48,008 nucleotides of DNA from Anaerolineae bacterium (GTDB lineage: Bacteria; Chloroflexota; Anaerolineae; Aggregatilineales; Phototrophicaceae), in assembly GCA_014879665.1 (NCBI GenBank), contig JACSRP010000129.1, positions 1 to 48,008 of the forward strand. Reading direction: 5' to 3'. The notes under the pieces were generated by a model. That model saw nothing but the letters and a program-made list of their open reading frames with translations. It did not search any database and was not told where the DNA came from. Position numbers and translations under genes: made by a program. Position 1 is the stretch's first letter. Each line of letters begins with the position of its first letter. This document shows, one piece after another, positions 24,174-31,536 of the stretch.

Positions 24174-24560
24174 CTACAAACGATTGGTGAAATCTTCACA
24201 GGAAATTTGCTGCGCAGCTCTGGCTATTGAGATCAGGTAGCCATCAGGATCGAGTATAGAGAAGATACGATCTCCCCGACTGCTATCCTTGATGTCCTGA
24301 TTAATGAGGACTCCATGCTGCATGACGTTGGAATACAGAAGGTCTATACAGGTGTTTTCAGGAATAGAAACGATGAACTGTGTTCCGGCGCCAGTTTCTT
24401 CGTTACCGGCACTCAGGCCGAACACCGACTGCCCTAAACGAACGATAGCAAATACCGGATGCCCTTCCGGGCCGTTAAACATCACATCTTTTTCAAAACC
24501 AAGCTGGTTTACGTAAAAGCTTACACTGCTGCGAACGTCTTGTACTTTGAGTAAGGGCAT
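24174..24560 (-). CDS. VOC-fold protein (glyoxalase/bleomycin-resistance superfamily)
   Basis: 128-residue single-domain VOC protein. The N-terminal half reads MPLLKVQDVRSSVSFYVNQLGF, and the C-terminal half ends in FSILDPDGYLISI, the usual VOC beta-strand with a metal- or ligand-binding position. It resembles bleomycin-resistance-type binding proteins more than active glyoxalase I, as not all four metal ligands are evident. I use the ATG at 24560 since the extra N-terminal residues of the track ORF do not fit the fold. It is preceded by a strong promoter and an operator cluster, implying inducible expression. Confidence 0.75.
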   Translation of the reverse strand: MPLLKVQDVRSSVSFYVNQLGFEKDVMFNGPEGHPVFAIVRLGQSVFGLSAGNEETGAGTQFIVSIPENTCIDLLYSNVMQHGVLINQDIKDSSRGDRIFSILDPDGYLISIARAAQQISCEDFTNRL

Positions 24561-24603
24561 GATTTTGTATGCTTTCCTACACCCGGTGTGATGTGACATA
24601 CCA

Positions 24604-24633
24604 ATAATAGAATGTTTGTTCTAAGAATGTCAA
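24604..24633 (-). promoter_or_regulatory. near-consensus promoter of the VOC gene
   Basis: Minus-strand TTGACA (24633-24628), an 18-nt spacer, then TATTAT (24609-24604). The predicted start is near 24597, about 37 nt before the ATG at 24560. A TAGAACA heptamer lies inside the spacer, as expected for a repressor site. Confidence 0.75.
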
Positions 24634-24712
24634 GTGATTATAGAACATTTGATCATAACAATGTTCTAACATGCAGCTCAGCTTGATAGCTATTATGTCG
24701 TGAGATAGAACA
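24617..24712. promoter_or_regulatory. cluster of four TAGAACA operator-like heptamers
   Basis: TGTTCTA or its complement TAGAACA occurs at 24617-24623, 24641-24647, 24662-24668 and 24706-24712. The middle two form a 28-bp inverted repeat, TAGAACATT-N10-AATGTTCTA. Centre-to-centre steps of 24, 21 and 44 bp are near multiples of two helical turns. The first copy lies in the promoter spacer, so binding would block the VOC gene. Confidence 0.6.
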
Positions 24713-24851
24713 AGAATGGGTCTTTATTGAATGGAGATCGCAATAATATTCACTTTGCAATGGTTCGTCATGCTGCGGAAAAGCTGAGGGGGGGGAGTGA
24801 GTTTATATGTACAACTTTATATAATTTGAATTATGACCCAGGCAGTTGGTG

Positions 24852-24882
24852 AAATGAAACAAGGCGCCTTGAGGACGCCTTG
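24852..24882 (-). terminator. putative terminator of the ridA gene
   Basis: On the minus strand CAAGGCG (24882-24876) pairs with CGCCTTG (24866-24860) around a 9-nt loop, followed by TTTCATTTC. The stem is 7 bp and GC-rich but the U-tract is interrupted, so it is a moderate terminator at best. Confidence 0.55.
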
Positions 24883-24900
24883 CCGGGGTAGAGTGTAAGA

Positions 24901-25284
24901 TCAGGGCAGTACGGCGATCAGTTCGATTTCGACCAGCGCGTCTTTGGGTAAGCGAGCCACTTCAACGGTTGAACGTGCCGGCGGCTGGTTGGGAAAATAC
25001 TGCCCATAGGCACCGTTCATAGAGGCAAAATCGTTCATATCTTTGAGGAAAACGGTGGTCTTGATTACATTTTCAAGCCCTGCGCCTGCGGCCTGCAAAA
25101 TGGCCTGAAGATTCTTGAAAATCTGGTGGGTTTGGCCTTCTACGGTGCTATCGGAGAAGTCGCCCTTTTCTGGTAAGAAGGCAGTTTGCCCGGCCAGATA
25201 GACGAAACCATTGGCGATAATTGCCTGTGAATAGGGACCGATGGGTGGGGGAGATTTTTCGGTGAACACAACCTGTTTTGACAT
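24901..25284 (-). CDS. ridA: RidA family enamine/imine deaminase
   Basis: 127-residue RidA (YjgF/YER057c/UK114) protein that hydrolyses reactive enamine/imine intermediates made by PLP enzymes. Family signatures are the N-terminal PPPIGPYSQAIIANGFVYLAGQ region (opening PIGPYSQ) and the C-terminal ARSTVEVARLPKDALVEIE, containing the catalytic-type Arg and the acidic residue of the active site. The track start adds 37 residues; the ATG at 25284 is preceded by AAGGAAAACAGC, a good ribosome site. It lies 64 nt downstream of the kinase gene in the same direction, but a terminator follows it. Confidence 0.92.
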   Translation of the reverse strand: MSKQVVFTEKSPPPIGPYSQAIIANGFVYLAGQTAFLPEKGDFSDSTVEGQTHQIFKNLQAILQAAGAGLENVIKTTVFLKDMNDFASMNGAYGQYFPNQPPARSTVEVARLPKDALVEIELIAVLP

Positions 25285-25348
25285 GCTGTTTTCCTTGCTG
25301 CTATACGAAAATATGGATGGGCGTACAGGGACTGCGCGCCTATCTTCA

Positions 25349-28300
25349 CTAGCTTTGATCGTGCGGCGAGGTATCACGGACGACGAGGCTGTCAAAATCA
25401 GCCGTGGTCCCTTGATCTACGCCGAGCGCCACTGAGCCACCTAGGCGGGCGGCATTGTCCATCACGTAGACTAGCCGCCCATTCACAAAGAAGGCGATCT
25501 GATTATCCAGCGCCAGAATTTCGACAGGTATCCACTCCGGCATGCTAGAACCATCCGCCGGAAGCGGAATTGGCCCTTCAAACAGCACATTCTGAACAGT
25601 TGAAGAGACATCACGGATAATGACATTCGTGCTGCCATCGGCGGCACGCTGTAGAGCAAGGAAGTACCCTTCAAGCTCAGTGCCAGTGATGGTGGGTTGG
25701 GTGCGAACGCCCATGTAGGCAGTTCCGCCCATGCCGCCGGTTGGAAAGCGAATCGCCACCGTTGAGTAAACGTCTGTAGAGCGCTGAATGCTGCTGCCGC
25801 TTTCGATAACTTCTATCCCGATAGCATCGCGCATCATACGCCACGTGGGGCGACCGGCATATTGCATCCGTAAAAATTGGCGATGATCAGCGGCATTCGG
25901 GTCCGTAGTGAACGTCCCCGCTGCATTCAAGCCATCACCCCAGTAATCATCGGTACGCAGCGGTTCGTCAAAATTTTCATCGAAGTCGCTGCGCAGGAAG
26001 CGCCATGGACGGTTGATCGCCAGCTCTCTTAGGGCAAAAAGTGGGCGTGCCCGCACGTTACTGCTTTGGGCAGCGGGTGCGGTTACGCAGTAATCAATCC
26101 GGAAAATATCGCTTGCAGTTGGCGCAACAAAGCTAATGAAACCCTCAGTTGGCGGTTCAGGAAGCATGCCGGCATAGCGATTTACACCATCCCGATCAAT
26201 CGAAAGGTGGCTGCCGATAAATTCGATATAGAGCAGTTCCCAGCGGCCACGATTATAGAAATTGGCAACGGTGTCAATCGGGGTTACAGCACCCGCAGCG
26301 TCACGGCGTGAAATATCCAGATTGCCGCCGCCCGTGGTCAAGCTGATGGCCCCCTGATCGCCGTCACGCAAATTGATCTGATAACCGCCGTTATCGCTCC
26401 AAATATTGCAAAGCATGCTGAAATCTCGCAGCGGCTGATCGCTCATCAGCGTGACCGAAGCGCCGGGTTGGAACGCTAGATAGTTGGTGGTGCCGTCGGT
26501 CTGAATGCTGAGCAGCGATGGATCGGAATTGATGCGCCAATTTGAGGGGACAACCCCGGCATCAAAGTTTGAGGCGGTAGATGAAGGTTCCTGAATTAAG
26601 AAGTCGTCAAAGCGGATGGGGCGGGTTTGACTGGTTACCTGAAGCATGATCTGGCCGTTATTTAGCGCTGGCGTGATCATATCGTCTAGAGAGATGAGCA
26701 GCACGTCATTGAGATAGATATTGATGTGCCTGCCCTGCTGCCAGATGGTGATATTGTGCCACTGGTTCGAATTCATCGGGGCGCTGGTGGTTCTGAGAAT
26801 TCGCTCAGTTTCGCGTGTAAAGACATCCGGCGTCGGTGAATTGCGTTTCAGGCTGATAAGACCGGGGAATAATTCCAACACACGGTATTCACCGCTGGCG
26901 GCGTCGTAATTGAAGACGACACGCGCGCCGACAGCCTGCGGATCGAGGAACACGCGGAAACTAATGAGAATTCCGTCTGTGGCTGTCCATGGTTGGAAGC
27001 CACGCCCCATAATGACGGCGGGCTGGCGCAGCGATCCCTGACCGGTGAGGAAGTGTTCATTGCTTTCAGAAATGATCTGCCATACAGCCGGATCAAAATC
27101 CCATTCCGCAGCAGGGTCTAGCCCCTCAAAATCTTCGAGGTAGGGGAGAGCGCCCACCGGAACTGGCGTAGCGGTTGGTACGATAACTTCAGTTGGGATT
27201 TCTGTTGGCAGCACGACTGTCGTCGGGGTTTCGGTAGCAACCGGCGTATTCGTCGGCGTTTCTGTCGGTGTGGGCGTATCTGTAGGCAGCGGCGTATTTG
27301 TCGGTGTATCCGTTGGCAGCGGCGTATTGGTTGGCGCGTCAACAAACGGCACTATGCTGTAATCGCCGAACGTGTTCAGAAATTGATTATTATTGACAAT
27401 CCAGGCAATCGTGCCGTTCGGCAGTATCACCTGTAACCAACCAAAATCGTCGCTGATGCCAATAACCGCGACTTCCTGACTTGTTTCAATAGTGCCAACT
27501 GCCGGATACTGCAAGCCGGGGCCAAGACGCGGCACGATCTGCCGCCCCGCTACCGCAATCGGCGTTGCCGGCGTAGGTGTGGCGGTTGGCACGGGCGTAT
27601 CTGTTGGAGACGGTGTGAATGTTGGGGTGGGGGTCTCTGTTGGCAGAGGCGTTTCTGTGTCGGTAGGGATGAGCGTCGCAGTAGGCGGCGTGGTATCGGT
27701 TGCAGTTGGCTCAAGCGTAACTGTCGGGATACTTGTTTCTGTAGGCTCAGGGGTGCCGGTATCAGCTTCAAGCACCAGCGGGGTTTCATCGGTTGCCGTC
27801 CCCGATTCACGGGTCGGGCGTTCTGTGTTTTCGCTGGTTGGCTGTTCTGTAACCGGCGCTTCCTGAGTCAAGGTGTTTTCCGCCGGCTCAGGCGTGGCGG
27901 GCGGGGGGTTTGTGGCTTCGGCAGTTTGACTGCGACTAACCGCCTGTGTGAGCGCAAAGGCGGTGTTTTCCGCTTGAAGCGCCGCCTGACCGGTGGCCTG
28001 CGCTGCGCCGACTGCGGCCACTGTAGCCGCCTGACGGGTGAGTGCCGATTCTGCAAAACTGGCGGTGACTGCTTGAATGGTGCCTTCTGCAACGGCGGTG
28101 GCCGAGGCTGCGGCCTGCTGTGTTTCCTGTTGATGACCAAGGGCGACCTGAGTACCCACAGCAAAGGTCGCTGTGAGCGTTTCAGGGGAAGGCCCGCCAC
28201 TGCCGCCGCCCACTAACGCAATGATAAGGCCGATAACGACAACAGCAGCAACGCCTGCCCCGATGAATAACGGTAATTTTGAACGTCCCGCCGGGGCAGC

Positions 28301-29467
28301 GGCCACTGCTGGCGTGCCGTGGGGCGGTGAAACACTTTGACCGGGGATGGTTCCTGATGCTGGTTTGACAATGCGCTGATCGGTCGGCGTCATTATCGTT
28401 GGCATGTCTTCGCTAATGATGCGCGTGCTGGTCTCTGAAGGCGTGCCAGGGGCAATTCCAGCGCCGGCATCTGTGCGCGTTGATCCAGTATCCGGCTTCA
28501 CTTTGGTGAGCGAACCCCGGCTGGATTCGAACTTAAGCATTGTCTGGTCTATTACCGGCTGATCTTCAGCGCGGCGCTTATAGATATCTTCGACAGCTGC
28601 TAAAGCCGCGGCGCGGAGCGTATCTGGCCGGAGGTTCGACGATGAAATACGACCAACCGCGCGGGTGATTTCGTCTGCAAAATCAGTTGCAGAATCAAAG
28701 CGATCTTCTGGCTTTTTAGCCATGGCTCTGGAGATGGCAATATCCAAGCCTTCGGGGATGTTGTCATTCAGCAGCCGCGCGCTGGGAACCGGATCGTTGA
28801 TATGCTTCATCACGATAGCCAGCGGGGTTTCGGCCTTATAAGGCATTTCGCCGGTAAGCATCTGGTAGACCATAACACCGAGCGAGTAAATATCGGCGCG
28901 GCGATCAATGTTATCCAGACCCATGCCCTGTTCAGGGGCCATATAGCCGGGGGTGCCAACGGCAAAACCGGTCTGCGTTAGCCCTTCACTTGACGATGCG
29001 GCCAGACGGGCGATGCCAAAGTCCATCAGGAAGGCATTGCCGTCCTGATCGATCATGATATTCGACGGTTTAATGTCGCGGTGAATGACACCCTGTCGGT
29101 GCGCGTAATCCAGCGCCGCCGCAATCTGACGCATCAGATAGCTTACGTCGGTCAGGGGCAGCTTACCGCGATCAAGCACATCCTTGAGCGTGCCGCCTTC
29201 CAAATAGCGCATGACGATATAGGGCGGCTCATGCGAGCCATCGTAATCGTATACGGGCAGCAGATGGGGATGCTCAAGGCGGGCGATCAGGCGGGCTTCG
29301 CGCTGAAATCGTTCCAACGCGCGCTGATCTGAGGCGATTGCTCTATGAATGACTTTGACAGCAACGAAGCGACCGATACTTGGCTGGTAAGCGCGGAAAA
29401 CCGTCGCCATTCCGCCTTTGCCGATTTCTTCGATGATCTCGTACGGTCCGAGCCGAGTTCCGATCAT
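25349..29467 (-). CDS. transmembrane Ser/Thr protein kinase with SH3-like and three jelly-roll-like ectodomains
   Basis: Receptor-type kinase of 1372 residues. Residues about 8-270 are a PknB-like kinase: GKGGMATVF (P-loop), VAVKVIHR (Lys), HRDIKPSN (catalytic loop), DFG, and GTPGYMAPEQ. A linker leads to one TM at about 398-418. Outside lie an Ala/Gln/Thr-rich helical region (430-520), Thr/Pro repeats (520-632), a bacterial SH3-like domain (637-700), more Thr/Pro repeats (705-772), then three concanavalin/LamG-like beta-sandwich units (about 774-962, 964-1129, 1155-1369). No PASTA repeats. It probably senses glycan or wall ligands. The two ectodomain cysteines could pair. Targets are unknown. 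Confidence 0.85.
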   Translation of the reverse strand: MIGTRLGPYEIIEEIGKGGMATVFRAYQPSIGRFVAVKVIHRAIASDQRALERFQREARLIARLEHPHLLPVYDYDGSHEPPYIVMRYLEGGTLKDVLDRGKLPLTDVSYLMRQIAAALDYAHRQGVIHRDIKPSNIMIDQDGNAFLMDFGIARLAASSSEGLTQTGFAVGTPGYMAPEQGMGLDNIDRRADIYSLGVMVYQMLTGEMPYKAETPLAIVMKHINDPVPSARLLNDNIPEGLDIAISRAMAKKPEDRFDSATDFADEITRAVGRISSSNLRPDTLRAAALAAVEDIYKRRAEDQPVIDQTMLKFESSRGSLTKVKPDTGSTRTDAGAGIAPGTPSETSTRIISEDMPTIMTPTDQRIVKPASGTIPGQSVSPPHGTPAVAAAPAGRSKLPLFIGAGVAAVVVIGLIIALVGGGSGGPSPETLTATFAVGTQVALGHQQETQQAAASATAVAEGTIQAVTASFAESALTRQAATVAAVGAAQATGQAALQAENTAFALTQAVSRSQTAEATNPPPATPEPAENTLTQEAPVTEQPTSENTERPTRESGTATDETPLVLEADTGTPEPTETSIPTVTLEPTATDTTPPTATLIPTDTETPLPTETPTPTFTPSPTDTPVPTATPTPATPIAVAGRQIVPRLGPGLQYPAVGTIETSQEVAVIGISDDFGWLQVILPNGTIAWIVNNNQFLNTFGDYSIVPFVDAPTNTPLPTDTPTNTPLPTDTPTPTETPTNTPVATETPTTVVLPTEIPTEVIVPTATPVPVGALPYLEDFEGLDPAAEWDFDPAVWQIISESNEHFLTGQGSLRQPAVIMGRGFQPWTATDGILISFRVFLDPQAVGARVVFNYDAASGEYRVLELFPGLISLKRNSPTPDVFTRETERILRTTSAPMNSNQWHNITIWQQGRHINIYLNDVLLISLDDMITPALNNGQIMLQVTSQTRPIRFDDFLIQEPSSTASNFDAGVVPSNWRINSDPSLLSIQTDGTTNYLAFQPGASVTLMSDQPLRDFSMLCNIWSDNGGYQINLRDGDQGAISLTTGGGNLDISRRDAAGAVTPIDTVANFYNRGRWELLYIEFIGSHLSIDRDGVNRYAGMLPEPPTEGFISFVAPTASDIFRIDYCVTAPAAQSSNVRARPLFALRELAINRPWRFLRSDFDENFDEPLRTDDYWGDGLNAAGTFTTDPNAADHRQFLRMQYAGRPTWRMMRDAIGIEVIESGSSIQRSTDVYSTVAIRFPTGGMGGTAYMGVRTQPTITGTELEGYFLALQRAADGSTNVIIRDVSSTVQNVLFEGPIPLPADGSSMPEWIPVEILALDNQIAFFVNGRLVYVMDNAARLGGSVALGVDQGTTADFDSLVVRDTSPHDQS
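27130..27830 (-). repeat. Thr/Pro-coding low-complexity repeats inside the kinase gene
   Basis: Degenerate tandem units encoding TPTDTPTNTPLP-like sequence flank the SH3-like domain. They create long spurious ORFs on both strands (for example a Val/Gly-rich one at 27492-27866). Likely an extended, possibly O-glycosylated stalk through the cell wall and a region prone to length change. Confidence 0.7.
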
Positions 29468-29765
29468 AAAAAACGCCAGCGGCCTGTCAATGAAGGTATA
29501 GGATAGTTAATTCAAATATTCTCTTGTGGCATTGTAACACAGGGCGGCGCAACTCCGCGAATTGCAGGTTTGAAAAGACTAGGGAAATATGCAAAAAACA
29601 ACGGTGTCTATATGGAATTGTTCACAGACACCATAAAAAACCTGAAAAAAAAGAGATCACTTTTCCCTCAAACGACTGTGCAGCTATCTTGACTCCCGTG
29701 AAAAATTTCGATACTGTGTAGTCAGCGTGAAAGCCATAATTCGTATCCGTTTAGGATAATGTACT
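29468..29765. other. 298-bp divergent region between kinase and DUF177 genes
   Basis: Carries a minus-strand TACAAT at 29536-29531 that could serve the kinase gene and a plus-strand promoter at 29689-29717. The middle is A-rich (AAAAAACCTGAAAAAAAAG). The 65-codon ORF within it (29524-29721) shows no protein-like features. Confidence 0.5.
29689..29717 (+). promoter_or_regulatory. promoter of the DUF177-rpoD pair
   Basis: TTGACT (29689-29694), a 17-nt spacer and TACTGT (29712-29717). The -35 is strong, the -10 weak. The start would fall near 29724, about 42 nt before the GTG at 29766. Confidence 0.5.
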
Positions 29766-30290
29766 GTGAAACAAGTAACTAATGGTTACATCGGTGACCG
29801 GGTATTGAAACTGAATGTTGGATTTTTACTGGCTGCTGGCCCCGGACACAGCCATGAAACCGAATTCGACGTTCCACGCATGCGAATCTCTGACGATGTT
29901 GATCTGGCCTTTCTGCGCGGACCACTTCGTTTGAGCCGGACAAAAGAAGGCATTCTGGTGCAAGGCGATCTTCAACTGGGGATTGAGGACGAATGTTACC
30001 GCTGCCTGAAACCAATTGAGCGGGAGCTTGAGGTTTCGATTGAGGAATTATACGCTTATCCCGATCCTAACGACTCGGAATTTAGCATTGACGAAGATGC
30101 CATGCTGGATCTTGCGCCGCTCATTCGTGCTGAAGCTATCATCGCTGACGCACGCGGTGCGCTTTGCCAGCCAGATTGTAAAGGGTTATGCCCGCAATGC
30201 GGGCGAAATTGGAATGACGGGCCGTGCGATTGCGGGGCAGATATAGACTCGCGTTTCGCAAAGTTAAAAGAACTGCTCGACAAAAACTAA
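29766..30290 (+). CDS. yceD: YceD/DUF177 family protein
   Basis: 174-residue protein of the DUF177 family, linked in other bacteria to accumulation of 23S rRNA and large-subunit assembly. The first cysteine pair is ECYRCLKP and the second cluster is CQPDCKGLCPQCG, the family signature near the C-terminus. The start is GTG with AGGA 9 nt upstream. In most genomes it is followed by rpmF (ribosomal protein L32); here an rpoD-type sigma gene follows after 56 nt and no rpmF is present in between. Confidence 0.87.
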   Translation: MKQVTNGYIGDRVLKLNVGFLLAAGPGHSHETEFDVPRMRISDDVDLAFLRGPLRLSRTKEGILVQGDLQLGIEDECYRCLKPIERELEVSIEELYAYPDPNDSEFSIDEDAMLDLAPLIRAEAIIADARGALCQPDCKGLCPQCGRNWNDGPCDCGADIDSRFAKLKELLDKN

Positions 30291-30346
30291 CTTTCTAGCC
30301 GCAATTGAATATTCGCAAGTGCAAGCAGTAGTGAGGGTGCTGAACC

Positions 30347-31450
30347 ATGGAAAGCTACGAGCCTAGCTTTGATTTACCTGTTGGCCGGATGCTGCCGGAA
30401 AATGACTTTCTTGAAGATGATGTTGATGCTGAATTTGAAGAAGATTTCGACTCCAATCCAGATGAATTACAGATGATCGCAGACGACTCTGATTTGTGGG
30501 ATGGCGAGGACGAAGATTTTGATAGTGGGCATTATGCCGGAGAAATTGGCAGCGACACGATTGGCCTGTATCTGAAAGAGATGTCGCGCGTGCCGCTGTT
30601 GAACATGGAAGAAGAATTTGCGCTGGCACAGCGGTTTGAAGATGGCATTCATGCGGCGCGAAAACTGCGCCAAAACCCGAATGGCCCGCACGCTTTTGAA
30701 TGGCGAATCCAGATGCAGGAAGGCGCGGAAGCCCGCGAGCATCTGATCAACGCTAATACGCGACTGGTGGTCTCGATTGCCAAGCGCTATATGTCGCGGG
30801 GGGTGCCCTTTCTGGACTTGATTCAGGAAGGCAATTTAGGGCTGATGAAGGCGGTGGAAAAGTTCGATCATCGCCGGGGATTCCGGTTCAGTACCTATGC
30901 GACATGGTGGATTCGCCAGACGATCACCCGTGCCATCGCTGATCAGGGGCGCACTATTCGCGTGCCGGTGCATATGAGCGATCGGATTCGACGCATGTAT
31001 AAGACGTTACGGCGGCTCGAACAGGAAAACGGCCATAAGCCGACGCCGGATGAACTGGCGCGTGAACTCAAACTTGACCCGCGCAAAGTACGCTGGATGC
31101 TGCGGGTTTCGTGGCAACCGCTGAGCCTTGAGCGCCCGGTGGGAGAGGATGACGACAGCGAATTAGGACAGTTTATCGAAAACGAGATGATCCCCGGCCC
31201 GGCGCAGGCCACCTATGACAAGATGCTGCGCGAAAAGCTGGATATGCTTCTAGACAGCCTGACCCCACGCGAGGCGCGAATTTTACGACTGCGTTTTGGC
31301 TTTGCGAATGGGCGCAGTTATACATTGGAAGAAGTAGGGGAGCAGTTCGGGTTAACTCGCGAGCGTATCCGCCAGATTGAAGGCAAGGCGCTGCGCCGCC
31401 TGCGCCACCCCCGCCACAGCCGCCAGTTACGGGATTATTTGGGCACGTAG
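30347..31450 (+). CDS. rpoD: RNA polymerase sigma factor, RpoD/SigA type
   Basis: Primary-type sigma-70 factor of 367 residues. A strongly acidic N-terminus (about 20-65) replaces a canonical region 1.1. Region 1.2 is DTIGLYLKEMSRVPLL; region 2 has LIQEGNLGLMKAVEKFD and the 2.3-2.4 string RFSTYATWWIRQTITRAI; region 3 follows from about 200; region 4.2 has the helix-turn-helix LEEVGEQFGLTRERIRQIE. It should recognise TTGACA/TATAAT-like promoters, as seen in the window. GAGGG lies 9 nt before the ATG, and an intrinsic terminator follows. It may be one of several RpoD paralogues. Confidence 0.92.
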   Translation: MESYEPSFDLPVGRMLPENDFLEDDVDAEFEEDFDSNPDELQMIADDSDLWDGEDEDFDSGHYAGEIGSDTIGLYLKEMSRVPLLNMEEEFALAQRFEDGIHAARKLRQNPNGPHAFEWRIQMQEGAEAREHLINANTRLVVSIAKRYMSRGVPFLDLIQEGNLGLMKAVEKFDHRRGFRFSTYATWWIRQTITRAIADQGRTIRVPVHMSDRIRRMYKTLRRLEQENGHKPTPDELARELKLDPRKVRWMLRVSWQPLSLERPVGEDDDSELGQFIENEMIPGPAQATYDKMLREKLDMLLDSLTPREARILRLRFGFANGRSYTLEEVGEQFGLTRERIRQIEGKALRRLRHPRHSRQLRDYLGT

Positions 31451-31489
31451 CCAACTGCGGGAACAGCCTGTGAGATGATTAAGCCAATG

Positions 31490-31518
31490 CCTCCGGTTAT
31501 AATGATCGGAGGTTTTTT
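31490..31518 (+). terminator. intrinsic terminator after rpoD
   Basis: CCTCCG (31490-31495) and CGGAGG (31507-31512) form a 6-bp GC-rich stem around an 11-nt loop, directly followed by six T. It ends 18 nt before the next start codon, so the M23 gene needs its own promoter or read-through. Confidence 0.85.
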
Positions 31519-31536
31519 ATTTCTAGCGGGGAATCT

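Larger units (their letters stand above)
24561..24900. other. 340-bp intergenic region before the VOC gene
   Basis: Its left part holds the VOC promoter and the TAGAACA cluster. The middle (24713-24840) is AT-rich, contains a run of eight G at 24788-24795 and no supportable ORF. The right end has the terminator hairpin of the RidA gene. Confidence 0.6.

Noticed and set aside
24788-24795. Run of eight G
   Set aside because: Intergenic and isolated; no sign of phase variation, since no coding frame or promoter spacer contains it.
27492-27866. Val/Gly-rich ORF opposite the kinase gene
   Set aside because: It is the complement of Thr/Pro repeat codons and therefore a shadow.
29524-29721. 65-codon ORF before the DUF177 gene
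   Set aside because: No ribosome site, overlaps the promoter at 29689-29717 and has no family features.
30291-30346. Possible rpmF between DUF177 and rpoD
   Set aside because: Only 56 nt with no ORF; a 55-60 codon L32 gene does not fit.
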